Positions 55,089 through 62,727 of a DNA stretch of 64,000 nucleotides are shown piece by piece; position 1 is the first letter of the stretch; each line of letters opens with the position of its first letter. The notes under the pieces are model-generated. The model did no database searches. It was not told the DNA's origin and saw only the letters and a list, made by a program, of their open reading frames with translations. Location: positions 1-64,000 of the forward strand of contig NZ_JBHUGH010000001.1 of the NCBI RefSeq assembly GCF_042681825.1, read 5' to 3'. The stretch comes from Halodurantibacterium flavum. GTDB taxonomy: Bacteria > Pseudomonadota > Alphaproteobacteria > Rhodobacterales > Rhodobacteraceae. A program made the translations under genes and the position numbers.

Positions 55089-55127
55089 CGCCGACATCGC
55101 CACGGTCAGGGCATGGCGATGTCGGCG
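55089..55127 (-). terminator. strong hairpin after the LLM oxidoreductase gene
   Basis: A perfect 14-bp stem (CGCCGACATCGCCA with its complement) and an 11-base loop lie 15 bases past the stop of the minus-strand gene ending at 55142. There is no clear U-run, so it may slow or end transcription or stabilise the message. The remaining part of the gap 54807-55141 shows no gene. Confidence 0.5.
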
Positions 55128-55141
55128 GGGCTGCACCCGGT

Positions 55142-56134
55142 TTATTGCGTGCCGCCGATGCTGAAATGCGGAAGAACGTCGCGCCCGACCTCGTCAAGGA
55201 CATCGGCCACCGGCCTCTGGCTGAACTTGAGGTTCAGGGCGACATGGTTGATGCCCTGGGCACGCAATTCGTCAAGCAGATCGGCCAACCGCCGGCGGCC
55301 GAGCCGATATCCGAGGTGAATGGGGCGGGGCGCCGCATCCGGGTCCTCGGTCAGATCGAGGTACAGAGACTGCGCAAGCGGCTTGAACCCGGCATCGACA
55401 CGATCAAGCGTTTCGCGCCACTGCGCCGCGACCAGTGCCTGTTTGCGCAGGTCGCGCGGATAGGTGATCCAGCCGTCGCTACGCTGTGCGATCCAGTCCA
55501 GCGCCTGCTGGCTCCGGCCGGTGACCAGGACGGGCAGGCGGGACGCGAGAGGCTTGGGCACCAGATCGCCGCCGCCCGTGAGCTGGCCGTAATGCGCCGA
55601 AGCGTGGACCGGAAACCGTTCCGTGAGCAGTGCCTCGACATAATCGAACGCGTCGCGGAAGAGCTCGCCGCGCTGGCCCGCCTCGCGTCCGTAGGCGGGA
55701 TACTCGACCGGCCGGTCGCCCGACGCGACACCGAACACGAAACGCCCGCCGGACAGATGGTCGAGCGATGCTGCTGCCTTGGCGGTGTCAATCGGGTGGT
55801 GGAGCGGCAGGATGACCGCGCCCGTGGCGAGCGCGATGGTATTCGTGCGCGCCGCAATCGTCGCGAGCCAGACGAAGGGATCATAGATCTGTCCCAGATC
55901 GCCGAAATTCGGATCGTTCAACGGCACGTCACGCGCCCATAGCGCGGCGAAGCCAAGACGCTCCGCCTGCTGAGCGAGCTCTACCTGATGGAGCATCGAC
56001 GGCGCGGGCCCGGAGAAGGACTCGATCGGGAAATAGACGCCGACCGTCAACTTTTCGGGTGCGAACATCGAGGCGTAACCGGGACCGAACGGAGTCGGAC
56101 GGACATTTCCGGTCTGCGAGGGGGCGGCGATCAT
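55142..56134 (-). CDS. luciferase-like monooxygenase (LLM) class oxidoreductase
   Basis: A 330-residue TIM-barrel flavin-type oxidoreductase. Segments are KLTVGVYFPIESFSGPAPSM, AERLGFAALWARDVPLNDPN, LATGAVILPLHHPIDTAKAA, LDHLSGGRFVFGVASGDRPV and the C-terminal GINHVALNLKFSQRPVADVL. The family commonly uses reduced FMN or F420 and acts on small organic compounds. It follows the quinone-oxidoreductase-like gene by 65 bases on the same strand, a likely two-gene unit under the LysR regulator. Substrate unknown. Confidence 0.88.
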   Translation of the reverse strand: MIAAPSQTGNVRPTPFGPGYASMFAPEKLTVGVYFPIESFSGPAPSMLHQVELAQQAERLGFAALWARDVPLNDPNFGDLGQIYDPFVWLATIAARTNTIALATGAVILPLHHPIDTAKAAASLDHLSGGRFVFGVASGDRPVEYPAYGREAGQRGELFRDAFDYVEALLTERFPVHASAHYGQLTGGGDLVPKPLASRLPVLVTGRSQQALDWIAQRSDGWITYPRDLRKQALVAAQWRETLDRVDAGFKPLAQSLYLDLTEDPDAAPRPIHLGYRLGRRRLADLLDELRAQGINHVALNLKFSQRPVADVLDEVGRDVLPHFSIGGTQ

Positions 56135-56199
56135 ATTTCTCTCCTTTGTTTTTGAGGCGAACGGCCGTGGTGGCGACCCGTCCGTTCGCGCGCGGTGTG

Positions 56200-57201
56200 T
56201 CAGGGCCGCGGCAAGGCCACCGCCTCGCCGGACACGTCGATCGCGACCTTGCCGCGAAGTCCGTGTGCGGAGCCGTTCTCGAGCAGGTCATGCGCTTCGG
56301 CCATGCGGTCGAGCGGCAGCGTGGCGCCGATCACAGGCTTGACCTGGCCGCGTTCGACAAGGTTCGTCAGTGCGTCGAGCTTGCCGCGGTTCTGCCGGGT
56401 GAACACGAAATGATAGGCGGCATTCTTGCCCCAGGCCTCGATCAGGTTCTGCGGCTGCGCGATGTCGACGATGCTGACCACCCGTCCGGCATCCGCCAGG
56501 ACGAGCGGGCTTTTGGCCAGCGTGTCGCCGCCGATGGTATCAAGGACGACATTCACCCCCTGGCCCTGCGTCAGATCTGCCACGGCCGAGACATAGTCGT
56601 TGGCGGTGTAGTCGATCACCTCATCCGCGCCGAGCGAACGGACGAACGGGTCGTTGACCGACCGCGCCGTGGTGATCACCCGTGCGCCCGTCGCCTTTGC
56701 GACCTGGATCGCGATCGTGCCGACGCCGCCCGCGCCTCCGTGGATGAGGACCGTCTCGCCGATACTCAGCTGCGCCCGCTGGACGAACGCCTCCCACACC
56801 GTGCCGCCAACGAGCGTCAGGCTCGCCGCTTCCAGATGCGAAATGTTCCGGGGCTTGCGGCCCACGAGATCGACGTCGGCGACGTGCTGCTCGGCATAGG
56901 AGCCGGCATCGCCGAAGATCTGCGGTGTGTAATAGACTTCGTCGCCGACCGCGAATTCATGAACGTCCGAGCCCAGCTCCTCGATAACGCCCGAGACGTC
57001 GTGGCCGGTGATCGCAGGCAGCGGCACATAATCGGCATAGTCGCCGCGGCGGATCTGGTAGTCGAGCGGATTGAGAGCGGTCGCGTGCACCCGCACCCGC
57101 ACTTGGCGCGCGCCGACCTGCGGCACCGGCACGTCGCGCAGCTCGAATGAATCGGGGCCACCAAAGCGGGTGAGGACGGCGGCTTTCATGGTCCTGGTCA
57201 T
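56200..57201 (-). CDS. NADP-dependent MDR oxidoreductase (quinone oxidoreductase-like)
   Basis: A 333-residue medium-chain reductase without zinc-binding cysteines. It starts MKAAVLTRFGGPDSFELRDV (preceded by four codons), has the GHDVSGVIEELGSDVHEFAV domain and the NADPH fold ETVLIHGGAGGVGTIAIQVA, then LVERGQVKPVIGATLPLDRM. Such enzymes reduce quinones or alpha,beta-unsaturated carbonyls. AAGGATAAGG precedes the start. It is divergent from the LysR gene at 57343. Confidence 0.9.
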   Translation of the reverse strand: MTRTMKAAVLTRFGGPDSFELRDVPVPQVGARQVRVRVHATALNPLDYQIRRGDYADYVPLPAITGHDVSGVIEELGSDVHEFAVGDEVYYTPQIFGDAGSYAEQHVADVDLVGRKPRNISHLEAASLTLVGGTVWEAFVQRAQLSIGETVLIHGGAGGVGTIAIQVAKATGARVITTARSVNDPFVRSLGADEVIDYTANDYVSAVADLTQGQGVNVVLDTIGGDTLAKSPLVLADAGRVVSIVDIAQPQNLIEAWGKNAAYHFVFTRQNRGKLDALTNLVERGQVKPVIGATLPLDRMAEAHDLLENGSAHGLRGKVAIDVSGEAVALPRP

Positions 57202-57342
57202 GACCTTATCCTTTATGAGAGGGGCATCGCTGGCTTGATGAGCCTTGGCCCGTTGCGGTGATGCCTATCTGATTTGTCGCAATTGCCTTCGGTAGACGGG
57301 TTGTTTTAGGATCATTTTCAACGAATTCTTGAAGGTGGTGCC

Positions 57343-58269
57343 ATGGACCTCGGCGACTTGAACCTTTTTCTCCGCATTGCCCGCCTCGGAAGCATCAGCG
57401 CCGCGGCCCGCGATCTGGGCCTTACGCCGGCGGGGGCGAGCGCGAGACTGGCGGCGTTCGAGCGAAAGCTCGGCGCCAGGCTTCTTCACCGGACGACACG
57501 GCAGGCGACCTTGACAGAGGACGGCATTGCGTTCCTGCCCCATGCAGAACATGTCATACTCGCAGCAGAGGCCGCGCGGGCGGCTTTGGGGCGGGAACAG
57601 GCCACGCCGCGCGGAACGCTGCGGGTTGCGGCTCCGGCCTCGTTCGCGCGCATGCATATCGTGCCGGGTCTTGCCGCGTTCTGCCGGCGATATCCCGAAC
57701 TTTCCCTGGACCTGCGTATCTCGGACAGCATTGTGGATCTCGTGGAAGGCGCATTCGATGTGGCGGTGCGGTATGCCGAGCTCCGTGACACGTCCTTCGT
57801 TGCGCGGCGGCTTGCGCCGGACAGGCGGGTGCTGGTCGCGTCACCCGAGTATATCGAGCGGCGCGGGCGGCCGAGGACGCCGGACGACCTTGCGGAACAT
57901 ACCTGCCTCGTCGTCGGTACGCTCGATCTCTGGACGTTCCGGGGCAAGGACGGCGCGCAGATCGAGAGGCGCATCACCCCAGGCCTGCGGATCAATGATG
58001 GCAGCGCGGTACGGGATGCAGCCTGTTCGGGGCTCGGCGTCGCCCTGATGGCGACGTGGTGCGCCGCGGACGAGCTCCGGTCCGGCGCCCTCGTCCCCGC
58101 CCTTCCGGAATACCCGCTCGTCTCGACACAGACGCTCTGGGCGCTTTATCCCAGTTCGCGCGAACTGGCACCGAAGGTGAGGGTCTTCATCGACTGGCTC
58201 GTCGAGCGCTTTGGCGGGCAGCCCTATTGGGATCGAGGTCTGGAGAGCATGCTGGAAAACAGCCCATGA
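57343..58269 (+). CDS. LysR-family transcriptional regulator
   Basis: A 308-residue LysR-type regulator. The N-terminal winged helix is DLGDLNLFLRIARLGSISAA followed by ARDLGLTPAGASARLAAFER, and the effector domain begins around residue 90 (GTLRVAAPASFARMHIVPGL). The C-terminus has LWALYPSSRELAPKVRVFID. It is divergent from the quinone-oxidoreductase-like gene across 141 bases, where its binding site should lie, and convergent with the DUF1330 gene. It likely controls the flanking redox genes. Confidence 0.93.
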   Translation: MDLGDLNLFLRIARLGSISAAARDLGLTPAGASARLAAFERKLGARLLHRTTRQATLTEDGIAFLPHAEHVILAAEAARAALGREQATPRGTLRVAAPASFARMHIVPGLAAFCRRYPELSLDLRISDSIVDLVEGAFDVAVRYAELRDTSFVARRLAPDRRVLVASPEYIERRGRPRTPDDLAEHTCLVVGTLDLWTFRGKDGAQIERRITPGLRINDGSAVRDAACSGLGVALMATWCAADELRSGALVPALPEYPLVSTQTLWALYPSSRELAPKVRVFIDWLVERFGGQPYWDRGLESMLENSP

Positions 58270-58367
58270 CGGGTGCCCGCAAGGTCTGACCGGCTGAACC
58301 GGACCATCGGCCCGCGCCGCTGGTCTGATCGTCGCCTCCGGCGCCCGGTCCGTATGACGGAAGGGCG

Positions 58368-58655
58368 TCACAGTCCCGCCACGATAAAGCCGCGATAGCG
58401 CGCGCCCTGGAAACGATGCTGTGCGGTCGCCTGGTATGCGGGGCTGCGATACCAGGCCCGCGCCGCGTCCATATCCGGAAACTGGAGGATGACCGCACCT
58501 TCGATCTCGTCGCCCTCCAGCGTTTCGAGGTCGCCGTAATCGGCGAGGGGGGTCATCTCGTGCCCCTCGAAGCTCGCATCCACCTTGTTGGAATATTCCT
58601 GGAACTCGACAGGATCGAGTGTCTCATCCCGCATGAAAACGACATATGCCGGCAT
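58368..58655 (-). CDS. DUF1330 family protein
   Basis: A 95-residue ferredoxin-like-fold protein of the DUF1330 family: AYVVFMRDETLDPVEFQEYS, a central LETLEGDEIEGAVILQFPDM and the characteristic DAARAWYRSPAYQATAQHRF. AGAAGGA precedes the start. It follows the dehydrogenase gene at 58707 by 51 bases on the same strand. The family has no established activity but often accompanies oxidoreductases. Confidence 0.88.
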   Translation of the reverse strand: MPAYVVFMRDETLDPVEFQEYSNKVDASFEGHEMTPLADYGDLETLEGDEIEGAVILQFPDMDAARAWYRSPAYQATAQHRFQGARYRGFIVAGL

Positions 58656-58706
58656 GGTGATTAATCCTTCTGTTCAAAATGTCTGGCGGATCGTTCGCCC
58701 GCCGGT

Positions 58707-59720
58707 TCAGAAGCCTTCGAGGACGATCTTGCCGCGCGCCTTGCCGCTTTCCAGCAGCGCATGAACATGCCTGAGGTTGGCGGCATTGATCGGCGACAGA
58801 CGGTCGGTCAGCGTGGTGCGCAGCTTGCCCGCATCGACCATTGCGCTTGCCTCGTTCAGGATCCGGCCCTGTTCGGCCATGTCGGGCGTGCCGTAGATCG
58901 ACCGGGTGAACATCAGCTCATGGTGGATCGACACGGCCTTGCGCTTGAACGCCATGACGTCAAAGCCCGCCGGATCGTCGATCAGGCAAAAGCGGCCCTG
59001 TGGCGCGATCAGTTCGACGATGTCGGGGATATGGTCGCCCGTGTGGGTCGTCGAGAACACGAATGCCGGCGCCCCGATGCCGAGCGCCTCGATCTGGGGG
59101 ACGAGGGGTTTCGAATGATCGAGGACGTGATGTGCGCCGAGCGTCTTTACCCAATCCTGCGTTTCGGAGCGCGAGGCCGTCGCGATCACGGTCAGATCGG
59201 TGCGCTGGCGGGCGATCTGGACGGCGACCGAGCCGACGCCACCAGCACCGCCGATAATGAGGACAGCGGCTGCCGCGCCCGGAACCGTCTTGTTCACGTC
59301 CAGACGATCGAAAAAGGCTTCCCATGCGGTCAGCGTCGTCAATGGCAGCGCGGCGGCCTCGGCCCAGTCCAGCGAGGCGGGCTTGGCGCCGACGATCCGT
59401 TCATCGACCAGGTGCAGTTCCGCATTGGTGCCCTGACGGGTGATCGAGCCGGCGTAGAATACATGGTCGCCGGGCTGGAACAGTGTCACCTCCGGCCCGA
59501 CGGCCCGCACGATGCCGGCGGCATCGTACCCAAGCACCTTCCACGTGCCGTCCTGTGGTGCCGTGCTGCGACGGACCTTGAAATCGACCGGGTTCACGGA
59601 AATCGCCTTTACCTCGATCAGAAGGTCGCGGCCTGTCGGCGAGGGCTCCGGAAGGTCGATATCCACCAGCGATGACGCGCCGTCGATCGGTCCGGGAACT
59701 TTGTATCCGACGGCCTTCAT
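58707..59720 (-). CDS. zinc-binding-type alcohol dehydrogenase family protein (MDR)
   Basis: A 337-residue MDR protein. It begins MKAVGYKVPGPIDGASSLVD, has KAISVNPVDFKVRRSTAPQD, GYDAAGIVRAVGPEVTLFQP and the nucleotide fold VLIIGGAGGVGSVAVQIARQ. Despite the family name, zinc ligands are absent, as usual for this subgroup (TIGR02817-like). The start at 59720 has GGAGAC upstream. It heads a two-gene unit with the DUF1330 gene. It may reduce activated double bonds. Confidence 0.88.
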   Translation of the reverse strand: MKAVGYKVPGPIDGASSLVDIDLPEPSPTGRDLLIEVKAISVNPVDFKVRRSTAPQDGTWKVLGYDAAGIVRAVGPEVTLFQPGDHVFYAGSITRQGTNAELHLVDERIVGAKPASLDWAEAAALPLTTLTAWEAFFDRLDVNKTVPGAAAAVLIIGGAGGVGSVAVQIARQRTDLTVIATASRSETQDWVKTLGAHHVLDHSKPLVPQIEALGIGAPAFVFSTTHTGDHIPDIVELIAPQGRFCLIDDPAGFDVMAFKRKAVSIHHELMFTRSIYGTPDMAEQGRILNEASAMVDAGKLRTTLTDRLSPINAANLRHVHALLESGKARGKIVLEGF

Positions 59721-60022
59721 GTCTGTCTCCAACCTGGTTGTGTCATGCGGGCGCAGCACCGGAATGTGCTGCGCATTGCGGCTGATGGCGCCCGCCACGC
59801 CATGAGCCACTGCAATAAAGATCGGCGTAACGCGGGCGGGGTGCCTGATTTGATGTCGAGATTAGCCTGCTACGGCAGCGGACGCGCCGCAGGGCCTGCC
59901 GCAATGGTGCAGATATTGCGCTTTCTGCGGGGTCGTGAGCGACGCGCAGGCCGGCATCGGCGCGCGGTCTCCTGCCTCTTTCTGTGGCATCGGCATTCAC
60001 GGGCGTCTGCCGCCGGGCTGCG
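59721..60022. other. intergenic stretch
   Basis: About 300 bases between the MDR gene and hutF with no recognisable gene, repeat or hairpin. It contains the promoter region of the MDR gene. Confidence 0.4.
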
Positions 60023-61354
60023 TCAGATCAGCTGGCGCAGGACCCTTGCCGCGGCGGCCTCGATCCGGTCGCGGTCGCGGTGACGGCCGTTCTCGACCAC
60101 GATGGCACCCGCCGCCCGAACCTCGGTCACATGGATGCCATGGCCGAAGATCCAGCGGTCGATCAGGCTTTCGGGGTGGTCGAGCGCGAGCGGATCAGCC
60201 AGCGCCACGAGGTCTGCGGGTGCGCCCGGGGTCAGTTCCGGCGGGTGCGCGCCAAGGGCCTTCGCGCCCCCGCCGAGCGCTGCAGTAAAGAGGGCGAGCC
60301 CCGTCGCGCCCGCCCGGGTGCATATGTTGCGCCCGCGATGGGTCAGGCGCTGGGAATATTCGAGCATCCGCAGCTCCTGCGCGACGGAAATCGCCACGTT
60401 GCTGTCGGTGCCGATGCCAAAGGCTCCGCCGGCTGCCAGGAAGGCCGGGGCGGCAAAGACGCCATCGCCCAGATTGGCCTCTGTCACCGGGCAGAGGCCG
60501 GCCACCGCCCCGGTCCCGGCGATGCCCGCGATTTCGGCGTCGCTGAGATGGGTCGCGTGGATCAGGCACCAGTCCGGCCCGACAGGCGCCTGATCGAGCA
60601 GCCATTCGACGGGGCGCGCGCCGCTATGCGCCAGACACTCCTCAACCTCGCGGGCCTGTTCGGCGACGTGAATGTGAAACGGCCGGTCAGGCCAGCGCGC
60701 TGCAAGATGCCGGATTTCCCCGGGCGTCGCCGCGCGCAGCGAATGTGGCGCAAGGCCGAGCCGGTCCTGCGGCCGCGCGATCCGCGTTGCGCAGGCTTCC
60801 ATCAGCCGGTCGAACGCATCCGGGTCGTGCAGGAAACGGCGCTGGCCCGGATCGGCCGGCGCGCCGCCAAAACCGCCATGGGCGTAGAAGACCGGCAGAT
60901 GGGTCAGCGCGATTCCCGTTGCTTCGGCGGCGGCGAAGATGCGCAGCGACAGTTCCGCCGGATCGGCATAGGGCCGTCCGTCCGGATCGTGGTGAAGATA
61001 GTGGAATTCCCCCACGCGGGTGAACCCGGCCTCCAGCATCTCGGCAAAGGCGAGGGCGGCAATGGCCTCGACCCCCTCGGGGCCGAGCTGCAGGGCAAAG
61101 CGGTACATGATCTCGCGCCAGGTCCAGAAACTGTCCTGTCCGGGGCCACGGCGTTCCGCGAGCCCGGAAAAGCCGCGCTGAAAGGCGTGGCTGTGCAGGT
61201 TGGGCATGCCGGGGATGACGGCCTCAAGCCGGTGATCGCCCGGGGCAGGGGGCACATCCGGTGTCACCGCCTTAATCTGCCCGCCGGCAAGGTCGAGCCG
61301 GACATCGCGGGCCCAGCCCCCGGGCAGAAGCGCTGCCGCCGCGTGAATGCGCAT
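60023..61354 (-). CDS. hutF: formimidoylglutamate deiminase HutF
   Basis: A 443-residue amidohydrolase that deiminates N-formimino-L-glutamate to N-formyl-L-glutamate in the five-step histidine pathway. Signatures are GMPNLHSHAFQRGFSGLAER with the metal-binding HxH, FHIHVAEQAREVEECLAHSG, LIHATHLSDAEIAGI and GIGTDSNVAISVAQELRMLE with the metal-ligand Asp. The start at 61354 begins the N-terminal beta domain; the longer frame is unlike protein. It is transcribed away from hutI with a HutC-like site between them. The presence of HutF implies the HutF/HutG branch rather than direct formiminoglutamase. Confidence 0.93.
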   Translation of the reverse strand: MRIHAAAALLPGGWARDVRLDLAGGQIKAVTPDVPPAPGDHRLEAVIPGMPNLHSHAFQRGFSGLAERRGPGQDSFWTWREIMYRFALQLGPEGVEAIAALAFAEMLEAGFTRVGEFHYLHHDPDGRPYADPAELSLRIFAAAEATGIALTHLPVFYAHGGFGGAPADPGQRRFLHDPDAFDRLMEACATRIARPQDRLGLAPHSLRAATPGEIRHLAARWPDRPFHIHVAEQAREVEECLAHSGARPVEWLLDQAPVGPDWCLIHATHLSDAEIAGIAGTGAVAGLCPVTEANLGDGVFAAPAFLAAGGAFGIGTDSNVAISVAQELRMLEYSQRLTHRGRNICTRAGATGLALFTAALGGGAKALGAHPPELTPGAPADLVALADPLALDHPESLIDRWIFGHGIHVTEVRAAGAIVVENGRHRDRDRIEAAAARVLRQLI

Positions 61355-61412
61355 GGTCGAATCCCCCGTCCGGCGATGGTTCCCGGGGCGAGGATGGGCG
61401 AGACAGGACGAT

Positions 61413-61424
61413 ATGTATATACTT
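61413..61424. promoter_or_regulatory. HutC-like operator between hutF and hutI
   Basis: ATGTATATACTT contains the palindromic core GTATATAC at 61415-61422 and resembles the CTTGTATATACAAG-type sites bound by the GntR-family repressor HutC. It is the only A+T-rich patch in the divergent gap. The hutC gene itself is not in the window. Confidence 0.6.
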
Positions 61425-61551
61425 GATTTTCGGATGGCGCGGGTGCAGCCTTGGTCGTGCCGGACCGCTTGCCCGCGGCGGCCCGGGTCCCGGGCAGGCA
61501 GGGGGCGGCCTGACGGCGGGGCCGGCGATGGCGCAGGAAAGGACTGGGGCG

Positions 61552-62727
61552 ATGACACGGACACTCTGGACCCGGGCGCGCATCGAAGGGGCGGCAGGTG
61601 ACGCCGATGAACTTCTGGCCGAGGGCGGGCGTATCCTTGCGGTGGGCCGGGACCTGCCGCGGCAGGGCGCGCGGATCGTGGACTGTGACGGACGGCTGAT
61701 GACGGCGGCGCCGGTCGATTGTCACACGCATCTGGTCTTCGGTGGCGACCGCGCCGGGGAATTCGAGCAGCGCCTGGACGGTGCGACCTATGAAGAGATC
61801 GCGCAGGCAGGCGGCGGCATCCGCGCGTCGGTGCGGGCGGTGCGGTCGATGACGGTCGAGGAACTTGTGGCGGAAAGCCTGCCGCGCCTGGACCATCTGC
61901 TGTCCGAGGGCGTTTCGACCGTGGAGGTCAAGTCGGGCTATGGCCTGTCGGTCGAAGCAGAGATGAACATGCTGCGGGCCGCACGGGCGCTTGCCACGCG
62001 GCGAAAGGTCCGCATCCGCACCAGTTGGCTTGCCGCCCATGCCTTGCCGCCCGAATATGCCGGACGGGCCACGGACTACATCCGGGAGGTGGCGATCGCC
62101 GGGCTGGACGCGGCCCATGCCGAGGGGCTGGTCGATGCGGTCGACGGGTTTTGCGAGCGGATCGCCTTTTCGACCGAGGAACTCGCGCCGCTTTTCGACC
62201 GGGCCCGGGCGTTGGGGCTGCCGGTCAGGCTGCATGCCGAGCAGTTGTCGCATTCGGGCGGCACGGCCTTTGCGGCGCGCCACGGCGCCCTGTCGGCCGA
62301 CCATCTGGAACACGCGACCGAGGCCGACGCGGCCCTGTTGGCCGCGGCCGGGAGTGTCGCGGTTCTGCTGCCCGGCGCCTTTTACATGCTGCGGGAAACC
62401 GTGCGGCCCCCGGTTGCGGCCTTCAGGGCGGCCGGGGTCCCGATGGCGCTGGCGACCGACTGCAATCCCGGCACATCGCCCATGACCTCGATCCTGATGA
62501 CGATGAACATGGGGGCCACGCTGTTCCGGATGACCGTGCCGGAATGTCTGGCCGGGGTTACCGCCCATGCCGCCCGCGCATTGGGGCTGGCCACCGAGAC
62601 CGGCCGCATTGCCCCCGGCCTTTCGGCCGATCTAGCGCTTTGGGATGTGGAACGGCCCGCGCAACTGGTGGCCCGTATCGGGTTCAACCCGCTTCATGCC
62701 CGCATCTTTCAGGGAGAAACCGCCTGA
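61552..62727 (+). CDS. hutI: imidazolonepropionase HutI
   Basis: A 391-residue amidohydrolase that opens the imidazolone ring of 4-imidazolone-5-propionate to formiminoglutamate. Signatures are DCHTHLVFGGDRAGEFEQRL, STVEVKSGYGLSVEAEMNML, the HAEQLSHSGG segment and ATDCNPGTSPMTS. The ATG at 61552 is chosen because family proteins begin shortly before the first strand; an ATG at 61528 is possible. Its stop overlaps the hutH start as TGATG. Confidence 0.93.
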   Translation: MTRTLWTRARIEGAAGDADELLAEGGRILAVGRDLPRQGARIVDCDGRLMTAAPVDCHTHLVFGGDRAGEFEQRLDGATYEEIAQAGGGIRASVRAVRSMTVEELVAESLPRLDHLLSEGVSTVEVKSGYGLSVEAEMNMLRAARALATRRKVRIRTSWLAAHALPPEYAGRATDYIREVAIAGLDAAHAEGLVDAVDGFCERIAFSTEELAPLFDRARALGLPVRLHAEQLSHSGGTAFAARHGALSADHLEHATEADAALLAAAGSVAVLLPGAFYMLRETVRPPVAAFRAAGVPMALATDCNPGTSPMTSILMTMNMGATLFRMTVPECLAGVTAHAARALGLATETGRIAPGLSADLALWDVERPAQLVARIGFNPLHARIFQGETA

